From: Phytophthora hibernalis
Lineage: Eukaryota; Oomycota; Peronosporomycetes; Peronosporales; Peronosporaceae
NCBI GenBank assembly: GCA_012656075.1
Contig: JAAKBF010000207.1
Coordinates: 310,001-374,000 of the forward strand
Length of the DNA stretch: 64,000 nucleotides
Direction of reading: 5' to 3'
How positions within the stretch are numbered: position 1 is the stretch's first letter; each line of letters starts with the position of its first letter. Under the pieces are notes generated by a model. The model had not been told where the DNA came from and ran no database searches. It saw only the letters and a program-made list of their open reading frames with translations. Shown piece after piece: positions 23,867 to 35,880 of the stretch. The position numbers and the translations under genes were made by a program.

Positions 23867-24532
23867 TACAACAATAGATCACAAGCTTCAAATCTTCAGC
23901 TCTGGCGAGTATGATTCCTCGAAATCTTCGCCGTACCTCTGAGTGAAGCTACGTGTCACTAGACCAGCTTTAAACCGCTCAAGCTCGCCGTTACTGCCGA
24001 ATTTAATCTTGTACACCCATTTGGACATAATAATGTTGGCTCCGTCAGGTGCTACCCCGGTTCCCAGGTGCCGTTTGCGTCCAATTCAGCAAGTTATTTA
24101 TCCATGGCGGCTTTACATCCAACCCAGTGATCTCTTCGCCTAGCTTGTGCAATGGACGTAGGTTCTTTCACGTGGTCCGCAGCTTTGATCGTTATCAGAG
24201 CTGCTGCATATTCAGCAAATGCACCGATGAACGACTGTGGCAGCTCGAAATCAGCTAGTTTGTTACCTCCGCGACGTCCAAAGACGCGCCGAACAACGCC
24301 GGCGGAAATTGGGTGCCAAACGTCTTCGGGAACACCAATAACATCACTTGGTGCTTGGTTGGTGTCGGTAGTAGTTCGTTCCACGTTTGAACTAGGTTTT
24401 ATCCATGAAGCTGATGAAGAACTTCCGCTGTATTGGGGTCCTGTACATCCAACTTGTCAATGTTTTGGGCGTCCGGGCTGGTCACAAATCCCTTCGTTCT
24501 TGGCAGCAGAAGCCGGTAGCCATTTTACTTCG

Positions 24533-25305
24533 TTAAAATTCCGAGTACGATTGCATTCTCAGCGCGGTTATGAAGTCTTCGACCGGCCTTGCGGAGAACA
24601 AATATCGTGCACTTTGAGCCGAATTTGAGAATGTGCGAGACGCGAGACTGCATTCCAGTGAGCACGTTGATGGAGACTTGTAGCCTGCATTATCTCTAGT
24701 GGGGACTCTGTTGCGGATATAGGACGCGTAGAGAACAGCATCTCCCCAGTATCGTGCTGGCAGCGATGACGCCAAGAGCATGGCTAGAGCCGAGTTCATC
24801 AACGCCCGGTTGAAGCGCTCAACTTTCCAGTTGGAGACCGACGTGTCTGGGTGCATGTTCCGCAGGCGGATGCCATTGCGGGAGGCATATTCGTCGAACT
24901 GTGAGTTGAGAAACTCTCCACCTCCATCTGTACGTACAACCTTAATCTTGAGGTCGTACTGCCGCTGAAACGCATTTGCAAAGAGCAAAACATTGTCTAA
25001 TGTATCGTCCTTTGTGTACAGAAAGAAGATTGGGTTGTAGTTTGACGCGTGGTCCACGATGGTGAGTACATGATAGTGCCCATTATGGTCATGCTTGAGA
25101 TCCGTAATTAAGTCCATGCATATGACCGCGCCAAGTTCATCGGTAGGAGCCGACTCGGACGTGTCCTGCGCAGACTGCGTGTTTCGTGCCTGTTTTCCTT
25201 CCACGCAGGCCATACAAAATGTGAATCTCTTGTTTTCTAGCTCAACGCCCCTTGCCAAGTTGTTGTTGATCATCCAAAACAAGTCCTGGAAGTTCACGTG
25301 ACCGA
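24533..25305 (-). pseudogene. Copia integrase
   Basis: An open segment of about 250 residues is seen. The zinc-binding start reads RLGHVNFQDL then CMACVEGKQ. The catalytic core has the Asp in MDLITDLKHD, the second Asp in VVRTDGGGEFLN and the Glu in WKVERFNRALMNSALAMLL, the D,D-35-E arrangement. It is one of the best preserved parts of the element, although it is out of frame with protease and RT. Integrase inserts the cDNA into the genome. Confidence 0.85.
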
Positions 25306-25321
25306 GCCTTTCATAGCACCG

Positions 25322-25890
25322 TTACATAGCGCTCTTCTTCGTGTTGATGAAGAAAGCGTGCGCGTCATACCAGGAGAAGCCCATCGTGATTGCATTGACG
25401 ATCCAAAGTCCACCTCGATCGGCAGCCTCGCAGACGATAGTTCCGTCGTGAGAGTGGAATGCACACTTGTCTGCGAACATGAACCGAAGACCTTGAGCCC
25501 GGAGCTGCGACATCGAAAGTAGATTTCGCCCGAGTTGTTCGTGGTAATTCACGTTGGTAAGTAGGATGCTGCGCGTAATTCCTTCGACAATGGTTTCCAA
25601 CAGGCGGTTGCCCTTGAGAGATGATATAATTGTGTCGGAGTTGGCGACCTTGATAGTTAAGTTCGCAGGTTGTACGCCGAATATTATATTCCGGTCAGTA
25701 CACAAATGGTACGTTGCACCTGAGTCAAGAATGCATTCGGTGGGTGGGGAAGACAGATTATTCGGGTTATTTGAAGCTGCCATCCATAGATCCCCTTCTT
25801 CGTCGTTCTCAACTGTACCGCCGCCTTTACCATCTTCAGCTCGGGGCATGCAGGTCCTCGGTGCCCTTCTTGATCACATACGTAGCACAC
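25322..25890 (-). pseudogene. Copia zinc knuckle and protease
   Basis: CYVCDQEGHRGPAC at about 25887-25846 is a C-x2-C-x4-H-x4-C knuckle. In the next open segment ILDSGATYHLCTDRNIIF (about 25735-25680) has the copia protease active site Asp-Ser-Gly-Ala. The GAG-pre-integrase region follows (NLLSMSQLRAQGLRF). A frame change between knuckle and protease is required. Confidence 0.75.
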
Positions 25891-26004
25891 TAGTTTACCA
25901 GGCGGCTTTGCTGATGCAGTATTCGGCTGTCCATGGCTGCTACGCGAGTGTTGCTGGTGCTGGTTTCAGCTGCGCGGCTGGTGGTTCGTGGTATGTCCAT
26001 TGTT

Positions 26005-27060
26005 TCATTTCTTATCCGGTTGCTCGCTATGTTTATCCGGTCGTCCGGCTTGGTTGCGCTTGCGACCATCTCCACGAAGGTCCACTAGGAGGACAAGGAT
26101 GTGGTCTGCTTTTAGTAGAAGATTCTCATCCGAACGATCGATCCGGGTTATAAGCGCGCTGGCGAGGTCCAGGCAAGCATTCACACAGAACATCTCCAGA
26201 AGTAACAAGCTGTGGCCCCTGTCATGAGACGGGCCACGTACGTTCGGTAGTCCAAGTATTATGATCACGTGTCCTGTGGACGTTTTCCAGATGAAAAACG
26301 CTTATACAGTAGGACTTGATTAAGTCGACACCCGAATTCAGACTTCAACATCAGCTTGAAGTCATCATAGTTGAAGCTTGTTTTTTCTGTGCGCCACAGC
26401 GTCACGTTGCTGTAAACAAAGCGTGCAGCTGTGCCTTCTAAGAAGTTGATGAGAACAGTTGCCTTGATTTGTGGGGTCCATCGCGACTGATTGAGCAAGC
26501 TTTCCGTAGTAATAGCGTGTTCGTACTCTAGTATAAAGTCCTCAAACCCAGCCCCCATTTCGGGGTACACCTCTTGCCCACAAAACTTGCGGTAAACCGT
26601 GTCTTTGATTCGTGGAGTTGTCCTCGCCGGTGTTGGCGGTGCAGAAGGTGCGGATTGGACTGGTGATATCCTAGTTGAGGCCACGTTAAGTGCGGTTTTA
26701 AGATTTGCAATCTCTGCGAAAAAGCTGAGGTGTAGTGTTCGCGTTGGATCTGAACCCAGCGCGCAACTTCTCGATTTCAGTTACCATATTGGTCGTTGCA
26801 GCGGATTGAAGGCACAGTTCAATCACTTCTGCCCGCAAACTTACTAGTTCCGGGTCAGGTTGCGTACCAACGGACTCAGTTTTCACTTTAGCCTTGCCAG
26901 ATGCAGTTTGAAGTTCAGCCTCGAGGCTTCGACTTGCATGTGGTTTGATTTCGTCGTCGGGATTCATTACTTTTGATCGTGTAGCCGGGCAGCGTTCGTC
27001 CAGATACCATATTTGAAGTGAAGTTCTTGGAGTATCCAGTCTGGAGTGAGACGGATACAA
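26005..27060 (-). pseudogene. Copia gag
   Basis: Segments 27060-26698, 26684-26265 and 26268-26005 give a coiled-coil-rich N-terminus, then a capsid-like core (FEDFILEYEHAITTESLLNQ, FNYDDFKLMLKSEFGCRLNQ), then an Asp/Arg-rich end. Two frame changes separate them. Gag is the structural protein of the particle. Confidence 0.6.
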
Positions 27061-27291
27061 AAATCAACATGTCGCGAAATAGCGCCTTGGAGCAACGGGG
27101 GCTCGATAATTCCATGGGGCTAGCTTTTGGAGCTAAAAGGTTACACGAAGGTTACGGTTTTCTGTTGTTGTCAGCTTAAGTACGGAATTAAAATCCAAAA
27201 CCCTCGAATAGCTCCAGAAACTACAGTTCTCTAATAATGACCCACCGAGGACCACATAATCCTCCGCCGGGTTCTCGTGCCACACATGGTC

Positions 27292-27548
27292 TGTTGCAAG
27301 ATCGAATCTCGTGCAAGCATTACAGAGGTGATATCCAGCCAGAGAGAGCGACGGACGCACATACGCGGAGAGATGTTCTACTGCGCATGCTCATTTTTTA
27401 AGCCCGAGGACAGGCAACATGTGTAGCCAGGACCCACATCCTACTTCATTCATCCCACAGAGGAGACAAAGGGTAGCTCTACATGTAGTCCGAGCTTCGA
27501 GCTCCAGTTTTCTTTTCATTCCCACTTTTACCCGCTAACCAACGAACA
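27292..27548 (+). repeat. Copia LTR, right copy (257 bp), inverted relative to the left
   Basis: On the plus strand it starts TGTTGCAAGATCGAATCTCG and ends ACGAACA, with only scattered differences from the left copy read on the minus strand. A normal element would have direct repeats. Beyond its outer end, 27564-27606 matches the copia RT fragment at 22433-22475 in the same strand sense. Confidence 0.85.
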
Positions 27549-27799
27549 ACCTCCAAGTCTCCTACATCGCCGCACTCTTCGGTCGACTTCCTATCTAGCT
27601 TTTCTTGAGGTTATGAACCCAAGGCACGCCTTGCACTGAAGTGTGAACAAGTCGTACGACTCGGCTGTATCGACGACTATCGATCCTCTGAAACCGTATA
27701 CCCGTGTTTCTTAATAACTGCGTCAGCTGATACCTGGCATACGCGATATCGGTGACGTGTGAGCCTGCGACATGCGTCAACTTCAAATTGTTGGCTCAA

Positions 27800-29540
27800 T
27801 CAAGTCTCAGTAGGCTGAAATCGACTCGTCTTTTGATCACATGGAGGATTTCAAGATACAAGCCGCTGATCGTGGCCAGCATCTCAAATCGCTTCAGTAA
27901 ACTATCGTTGATCGAGATGCTGCCTTTACCACGCTCCAGGAGATTTCTTCCAACCACTTGAAGCAGATTCAAGAATCTAGCCGGGCACTGTGTGGTGGGG
28001 ACAATCACCCCCCGCTCCTGGTCCGTTTCTTGCCGATGTCCTCGCGATGTCGGACAATGAAGATGTCCATCATTCCGCTTCTGTCGCTCTCGGCGACCAA
28101 TCAAGCTTTGTTTCCGACAATCGCGTGCTGAAACAAAACAATTCGGATGGGGATGCCATTGCGGTGGAGTTTGAGGGGTTTGAGTCCTCGGTTCGGCCGA
28201 GTCCTTCCCTCCCTTAGTGAATCATGCTGTGACGATCGAAGCTGGCGATGTCGACCAAGTTTCTGAATCGTTGCAGACGACTCAGCAGGAGCATCTCACC
28301 CCATCGACCCAGACTCGTTAGCTGAGATTGTTCCATCGACAACATGGTTTCGCCCGTCTCTTATTATTCAGTATGCGGGATCCGGGAGGTCAACGCTAAC
28401 TTTGGATTTAACTGACGCCGTCTCGGAGGGATCGAGCTCCGTATCGTTGCCCATTAGTTCTCAGCTTATCTTGCCGCCGAATGTGTCATTCTGGACGCTA
28501 AGCTTGACTGCCCCGATTACGTCGTCTGCTGATCCTCAGCCTCGTGCCACTCCGACTGAGACGGCTCTAGTCTCGGCTGCCGTTTCTGACTTGAGGGCTC
28601 CATCTGGGACCGACTCGGCTGCGGATTTCCGCTACCCAGTGTACCTTCAGGTCGTCCACTGCGGAAAACGGCTGCTACTGCTCGTCAGGTCAATGCCCGG
28701 TTAGCGGCGGATCTCGGCGCGTCGGGTCGGACGGTTCTTGGGCTGAGTCGTTGTGAGGATTAGCAGCACCGACGAATTGTCAACTCGCGTAGTTCAGCTA
28801 TTCATCCAGTGGAATTATCGGATGGGTTGTCTGAGGACGAGGACAACTCGGTGGATGTTGATGAAGTATCCGCTGCTAAGTTGAGCCAGGCTGAGCGTGT
28901 TCAATTTGCACGGTCTCAAGCTTACAAGCGACAGTTTTGTTTCCAGTAGTGTTGATAGCGGATGTGACTCGACGGATGTTTCTAGGTACTTGGTTATTCT
29001 GATTCTCGGTCTTGTACCTCCTCAAGGAAAACCCCGCAGAGTTATTTGGCTAATGACCAAGCTCCACTTGGATCTCCGACTTCAGCTGAAGAAATTCAAG
29101 TCGAAGAAGTAACGAAGTTTCTCCACCGGTACTAACGCCAGGAGTGGTTCCACTCGTTTAGGACCGAGTTGACTCAGTGGAAGCTTCCCTCAAGGTGCTG
29201 AACTGGTAGCTACTTCTAACTCTTTTGACTCGATCGTCAGCCTCGAATTTGGAATCTCGTTCTAAGGACACGAAGCGTTCGGCGCTTCACGCTACAGCTC
29301 TTCTGTCGACTTCTATGTGCCTCTCGATGGATCATCTTCGCACCCGTGTGCCCCAGGATGGTTACCGGGACTCCGGGTCGTGCCTGTTATGTCTCGCCTC
29401 CGGAATTTACCGTTTTTAATTTCGGCCGTCTTGTTGGAATTAAATTATGGAGGTACACTCTGACAGTAATAGATAACTGTAGTTTCTGTAGCTATTCAAA
29501 CTTTGGAACTATTTTTGATTTTGCTCCAAGATGATGGGCA
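27800..29540 (+). other. Degraded gag-like coding, unassigned
   Basis: Ser/Asp-rich open segments (for example 27990-28217 and 28402-28704) and phrases such as ELSDGLSEDEDNSVDVDEVS then AERVQFARSQAYKRQF near 28810-28940 resemble the acidic gag N-termini of oomycete gypsy elements. There are many stops. No LTR or pol was found with it. This is a weak call. Confidence 0.3.
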
Positions 29541-29597
29541 AAGTGTAAATTGAAAATAATACAGCCAATCACCGGAAAGTATAATATTAAATAGAAT

Positions 29598-29750
29598 TGG
29601 CCAATGAGGCCGCTGCGCTCGGCTGCTAGGAATGCCGTTTTTCAGCCAATGAGGACCCGCCTTCGGCGACTAGCTATTTTTTTGCGAATCGGAGCCGCCG
29701 TCGCTATCGCTCGGCAGCGGACACTCAAACGGACGGACTGACGGACAGGT
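29598..29750 (-). repeat. Detached Helitron 5' end fragment
   Basis: The reverse complement of this stretch matches the first 190 bases or so of the short Helitron at 41946 (shared blocks such as CTGCCGAGCGATAGCGACGG and GCAGCCGAGCGCAGCGG). The terminal TCTACTAC is absent, so it is truncated. Confidence 0.65.
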
Positions 29751-30053
29751 GGTTTCGACCGGAAGCATGCATGAAACAATACGGCTCATTTCGATGTAGT
29801 TTCACAGCCACTGTGTCAGCAGCTTCGGCAACCAACAGAGCCACGACGAGAATGACCCCGCGCACTTCCTCTTCTCCTTGTCGGGAAGGGCATTGCCCTC
29901 CTAGAGACTTGCATCCGTTCGTAGAACGCAGAGACGTCCTCTAACCGTCGCAAGCTTTCGATTCGGAGGGGTTAGCCTTTTCGCAGTTTTCTCGCTTCCC
30001 GCTTAGATACGAAAATCGATACCTTGGCTAGCAAAAACTCAAAAAGGGCTTAG

Positions 30054-31690
30054 CGATCATTTTGTTTTAAATGGACTAAAATGAACAAACAGCAAGCTCA
30101 ATTGCATTAAATCTTATAAACATAATATTTGAGAAACATTCTTTAAATTAAGTTGTTCATTCGCGAGGATTTCGCGCACACAGCACTGCGTCGTGACTGC
30201 GGTGAGATCGTTGGGGTTCTTCAAATCCACCAATGCCCTGCTATCTCACAGCTGTGTATCCCCTGCTACCGGCACACTCTCCCCTTCCATGTCAAGGTGA
30301 CGGACCTGGAGGACATGCCTGTAGGCCGTTGAGCTGCAATAATCAAGTACAGCTGCATATTTTCAGGTTATATGATTTGACAAGTTTAAGGTACTTGCTT
30401 TAGTGCATTTGAGCTTGCACTTTGTTAATTTGAGTTGGGCTTGGTGAATTTGGATTTGTTCTTGGTGAAGTTGGACTGGAAAAGGTGTACACGCAGCTGT
30501 GCCGAAGTACTTCGTCAGCTTGCTACCGTGCCTCAAAACAATCCCTCGGATGCTTAACCCATTGCTGTATTAATGGCGGCGTTGGTACCGCCGCCATTAT
30601 ATCGCTGTCGACTACGATCTTAATGCTCTGAACACCAGTGCTAAAGGCGGCTAAAGCGTTGGACAACCAGACGGCAAGTCGAAGACGCTCGTTCTCATCA
30701 GCTTTCTCAACAAAAATTGAATGAGTAGCTAGTAGCTGTACAGACCCTCATATTCCAAATAACATCAACAGCCATGAACTAGTTGGATGCGCGTAGACTT
30801 TCTCTTCATGGAGCTGAGAGATTTCTTTGTAGTGGTCCGTTAGAAGGTCGCAGCCTCACGCAATTGGTTCTCATCGTGTGTTCGCGTACGAAGGACAACG
30901 GCCATCCGCTGAGCGAACAGCGTCAAACTTCTCCGTGAAGGTGATTTCTGTACCTAACGTGGTGCGAACCCCACCAGCTCGTTGAGTGCTAATATACGTT
31001 CCCAATGAGACCTTTCCATTTACAAGTTGATCTGGTGGCTGCCGCACCAGTTCACCACCACACTACTACTCCCAGCGTCTGCGCAGGCTAGCTTGATCAG
31101 CACTGCAAAATCTTTACGACTATCATCCGCGGTTCGTTAAACATTCGCCGACTATCTTCTGCGGTTTTGAGCAACTCCAGTATGGTGAATTCCTTCTTTT
31201 AACTAGGCTCCGTCGATATCACCAATTAGGTATTTTGTACTTTTCTTTCTAGCACAAAACCTAGTTGTAAGAGACCTGCTTATCAACATGCAAAGGCCTT
31301 TTGCTGGTTTAGACTTGATTTTGCATGAAGGGGGCAGCATATTACCCTGCTGATTATTCCCCATACATATTTGCTTGTCAATCCGCCCCGCTTTGATTCG
31401 TCAACGATATGGATCCATTATAAAGCATGGGACTAGTTAGAATTCGGCGCAAGGTTCAGCTCGCTAAAGATTTTGCATTGGGCATAGCAAGCATTCCATC
31501 TGGTGCGCACACTGTCGAGGCGGATTTCAGCACTTTCAAAACTGCGACACAATACTTTAGAAGTAATTGAAGCTGCAGCCTATCGGCCGGCTTCATAGGC
31601 CATAATCTATCCAATGCACGCCATCTTTCAAAAGCATTCGATCGATCCATGACTGCTCTGATCTACAAACGGGACCTACCAAATAGTATA
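30054..31690 (+). mobile_element. DNA transposon remnant (hAT-like, tentative)
   Basis: Two blocks, 30054-30077 and 30428-30489, recur next to each other at 50139-50225; the second block is identical over 62 nt. Farther on, the plus strand reads FALGIASIPSGAHTVEADFS near 31460-31530, similar in style to the C-terminal dimerisation region of hAT transposases. The rest is full of stops. Family assignment is a guess from this one motif. Confidence 0.3.
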
Positions 31691-31847
31691 CGATATAGTA
31701 TTGCATTAGTATACCCTCAAAATGTGTCAAGGTATACAATTTGGCAGGATGTTATAGAGGTAATAAAATTTTGGGCGGCAAACGATGGCATATATTGTAG
31801 CCGTCGGGTTTGATGTTACAGATAGTTTAGTATGCATGTAGTATACC

Positions 31848-32060
31848 GAATAGTATACCATTCCAAGAAATAATAGTATACCATTCCAAGAACTACACTA
31901 CCTGTAACGAATAGTATACCATTCCAAGAACTACATGTATACTATACTATCTGTAACTGGGCGTTACCATTCCAAGAACTACATGTATACTATACTATCT
32001 GTAACTGGGCGTTACAGAGAGTATAGTATACATGTAGTTCTTGGAATGGTACACTATTCG
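31848..32060. repeat. Tandem and inverted repeat cluster
   Basis: A unit beginning accattccaagaactacatg is repeated in tandem (about 48 bp; 31918-31965 and 31966-32013). The second copy is followed by its perfect inverted complement: arms 31966-31996 and 32020-32050, 31 bp each, with a 23-nt loop. Shorter copies of agtataccattcc precede it. Confidence 0.9.
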
Positions 32061-34379
32061 GAACGGTATAAACCCAGATTGTATACCTTCAAAATGGCAT
32101 TGGGTATTGTATTCGGACTGGGTATATTCTTTTGGTAGACCCCGTTATCTATTTTTAATAACTGGTAAACTGTTTTGGTAGGCACTGTTTACTCATATTT
32201 TGTATGGACTGCCTACATTAAGGATGTGAAAGTGCCTCTAAACGGTTAATAAATGCAGTAGACAAGAATGTCTACATTGTTGAACCCTGTCCATAGGACG
32301 GGCAAGAAGGACTTGGCAATGCCATGCACTAGGCATCTGCTTCAATCGATGACCCCCAGCAGACATTGCTCGGACAGACAATGGTGAGTTGGACACAAAC
32401 GAGGACACTTGCGTGACCAGCTGGTTAGCGCTGTTTGTGGCAAGGGAGACGGCGTTGTGACAAGAAAAGATGAAAATAGTCGGAATAGACCTAATATCAA
32501 CACATCTTCAAACACAGAGGCACACCGATGGGCACGCAGGTCTCAGCAGCAGAAGGGAGGGATGCCGATCCAAGGCGACGAGATACAGCGTGCCCGCAGC
32601 GCGACGGCAGAGGTAGGGGGACGAGAACAATGCGCCTGACGATCAGCCCGTATGCAGTAGACGAATGCAACGACGAAGAAGCCAGACCAACATGGACATG
32701 CCGCCTGCGGTGATCGACCTTATGACAAGTGACGACGATGTAGGACAGATTGATCCCAGCCACACAGCCAACAAACGCACGGGTCAGGTTAGCCTACAAC
32801 AAATCCCCTAAGCGCAGCGCTTAAGAAAGAGTTGCGACAAGCAGCACCGTGTATTGCATGTCAGATACCGACCTATACAGAGCTGAGTGAAACCGCGAAG
32901 AAGGTCTTGCTCGGGTCAACCCATTCCCTGTAAATAGGTCCAGAAAGAAGAAGTACAAGACATTTAGGGTACCAGTGCGAGACTCAAAGAGTATTTCTTT
33001 CGCGAAAATGATGAAGACACGATTTCATCAGCAATTCGAGTCTTTACCCGATCTTTTGGCAAATTTGAGAATAGCTCGCTGTTGCTTCGATAATTGAAGT
33101 CGATGCAGTTGCAGCTGCGGAACCTATTATAACCCAAGCGCCGGGTGTTTAAGTACACGATTCAGCGTGTGCTACTGATACCACTGTTGGCGTCGAGTTT
33201 CCGCTGGCAGAATCCATTGAAGCAGAAACAATGATGAAGTCGAATTTGAGACGGGCACAGCTTTTTAGGTGAAAACATCCAATAAGGCTGGCCGGATGAT
33301 GTGGAGTGGTTAACTACGTGCAACGATGAGGAGAAATAACATTATGCGGACATTGGCGAAGTCGATCTCTGCCCTCACCGTCGTGACTGCTTTCCGGAAG
33401 TGTGCGAAAATTCGGTAGTCGGATTATTTTGCGCTAAAACCAATTGCAGACTGGACGGCCACTACTCAAACAGCATTAACAGTTTGAGAGCGCTGCATCT
33501 ATATGAAACAAGGAAGCGTGCGGGTTACTGAATTTATTGCGATGGGTGTATTCATAGGGTGTACGCGGGGCTGCGTACGAACCACGACTTTCATCAAGAC
33601 AAAAGTCAAGAAAACGATTACGTTTTGGCGATTTCGGTGACCTCGACAAAGGGAGAACATATTTTTGACTCCGAAAAACACGGAAAGATTACTCGGATTC
33701 TGACCACACGTGCGACGCAAATTGCATCTTTCTGGAGTTGCGCAACAGAAAGCAGCTAAACGTTATGATGATTGCAATATGGTCAATTCGCAAGGGTATC
33801 AACGGTCCTAAGAATCCGCCACTCCTAATTCAGATTGGTACAAGTTGCGGCGTATGCCGTAACTCGAAATTACTACACCACAACTGCCACGGTTATGATG
33901 CGAGCCGGGCGAGCGTTAAAACGTTCCTCAATCACTTTCCAACCAGCTTCACACAGCAGCGTTGTCAGTCGTCAAACTGCACTGTGTCTTCTCCAGCGTC
34001 GTCGTTGTCTTCGGTTCGTTCACTTATCAGTATTGGAGTTGAAAGGGGTGTGTGCTGACTCGTTGTGTCTTCCAGATGCTCTCCCTCTGATAGTGTCGCG
34101 CTCTCGTCGAGGTGAGGATTCGGTCGCTGGGTCGGTGGTTAGAGGATTGCGCGCGCTTCTGGGGTCAGCAGTGATCAAGGGGACTCGACCATTTAACTGA
34201 CAACTTCCCATGAGACAGGTCCATGTTCTTAGCCGCCCTTCAAACACGTTTCCTCCTCGTTCGCTGGGTTTGCCAGGTGACACCACTTCATACGCTAATA
34301 TCAGTCGGACTCGGCGGGACGAGATAGCCTTGCTTCTCTCGATATTCTTATATACGAGTAAATGACTCAACGTCGGGCC
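32061..34379. other. No gene recognised
   Basis: Short open frames on both strands show no motif or codon pattern I can support. The repeat cluster to the left and gag-like debris to the right suggest that this is decayed transposon sequence. Confidence 0.4.
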
Positions 34380-34790
34380 GAGAATGCTGAGCCGGCTCGG
34401 ATAATTGGGTTTGGGTTAACTCGCTATCCAGGGTTGTCGAATCGCATCAGAGTCACGCCGTGCTGAATTCTCGAAGTACCGAGCAGATATTGGACGCGGT
34501 GCGTGATTATTACCAACTCGCCGATCAGTCTGCGACGGTGGCTGATCTTCAGGCGGATCTCCATGCCCTAGCACCACGAATGCCGCTCTGGATCGCCGTC
34601 TCGACTCGGCTGCAGTCTCCATGGTTGAGTTGAAATCTCATGCTTAGGATGGCGCAGAGTGAGCGCAATATTTGGATGTGTCTAAGTCGCCTTCGCATTT
34701 GGCGTCACTTCTCAAAACCCTAGCCGAGTCGACTGCGGGCCATTTTGAATTACGAAACTGCCGACGCCGCTTCGAGGACGAGGTACGCTG
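34380..34790 (+). pseudogene. Gag-like coiled-coil remnant
   Basis: Successive frames read STEQILDAVRDYYQLADQSA, TVADLQADLHALA, then NAALDRRLDSAAVSMVELKS and SPSHLASLLKTLAEST. This is a heptad-like helical stretch of the sort found in oomycete gypsy gag proteins. Frame changes interrupt it. Nothing recognisable follows until the Helitron (34800-35720 holds no gene I can name). Confidence 0.35.
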
Positions 34791-35880
34791 CGTGTATGCA
34801 TGTTATACAGTAGCTATAGCAACCACCACTCCTCGCACAGATAATCCGAGGCTCCCGGGGCTGTTTAGGGATGTTTAAGTCCCAGCGGGTTATTCCTGCT
34901 GGGGGAGACGTGCTAAGGGGTTTCAACCCACCGCCCACTCTGAGCGAGAGCACATGGCTCCCGTCTATTGACCACAAACCCGACTGCGAACCGGTTGAGC
35001 TGGCCGTACTGGGTTATTTGGCCCATGCGGTCTTGCCATTTTTATGCGCAAAAAGGATATCGCACCAAGACCCCAGTACTGCCCGGCGCTCTAACCCAAC
35101 TATCCGACTGCACCATTTGCAAATGAATACCGCGCCAGGCTGCAAAGCCTGTTGACTGTGGGAAAGTGATCGGGGACAAAAGACGGGAGCTGGCACCACC
35201 GGGCAGTACACAGATGCCATACAATCATTCGGTGCCCTTCGATGGGTGTTTCACACCGCTAAAAATGGACCGAATTGTTGGAGATTTAGCTAATTGGGTG
35301 CGTGTTGCATGGAAATTCCAAATTCCTGCGGCACGTCCCGGTGTAGCGACCCCTCAACCCTTTGATGTCCTCCCTATACATATAAAAAGAAAAACACCAC
35401 AAAAAGAAACAACCCCTGTAACCCTGGCCAAAAGGTTGATTGCCTGTGCTGAATAAGCCAGCGCATTTGAGCCGACCGCCGCGTTGTCACCAAAGGTAGT
35501 GACTACAGAATAGAACAACTGTAAGCACGGTGAGATGTCGGTTCAGCACAAGAGACAGTTTGCAATACCCGTGTTGTAAGTCGTGTGTTTAAGGAAGATA
35601 CAGAAGAGGTTAAGGTGCAAGAGAAAGTCAAATAGAAACATGGGTCGGGCTATATATTGGTTTTGCCGTCGCTACACTTGGGATTCGTTGCGGGAATTTA
35701 GGATTTTCAGGAGACATCGCGTCCATGCAGTTGGAACTCTGGCGGTTCGGTTTGTGGCTGGTGGTGGAGAACATTCTACTGGATTGGTGCCGATACCTTT
35801 ATCCGGATATAACTACATACACTGCGGTGTGCTTAGACTTTCTGTCTAACGCGTCACGTTACTCCCTTTCGTTTTCGCAG

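Larger units (their letters stand above)
23076..27291 (-). mobile_element. Copia-type internal region, minus strand
   Basis: Gag, zinc knuckle, protease, integrase, RT and the end of RNase H follow in the Ty1/copia order (integrase before RT). Frames are broken at several places, and a block between YVDD and the RNase H STTEAEYAA motif is absent. At the left it ends in a normal purine run plus LTR. At the right it meets an LTR in the wrong orientation and shows no recognisable primer-binding site. Confidence 0.85.
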
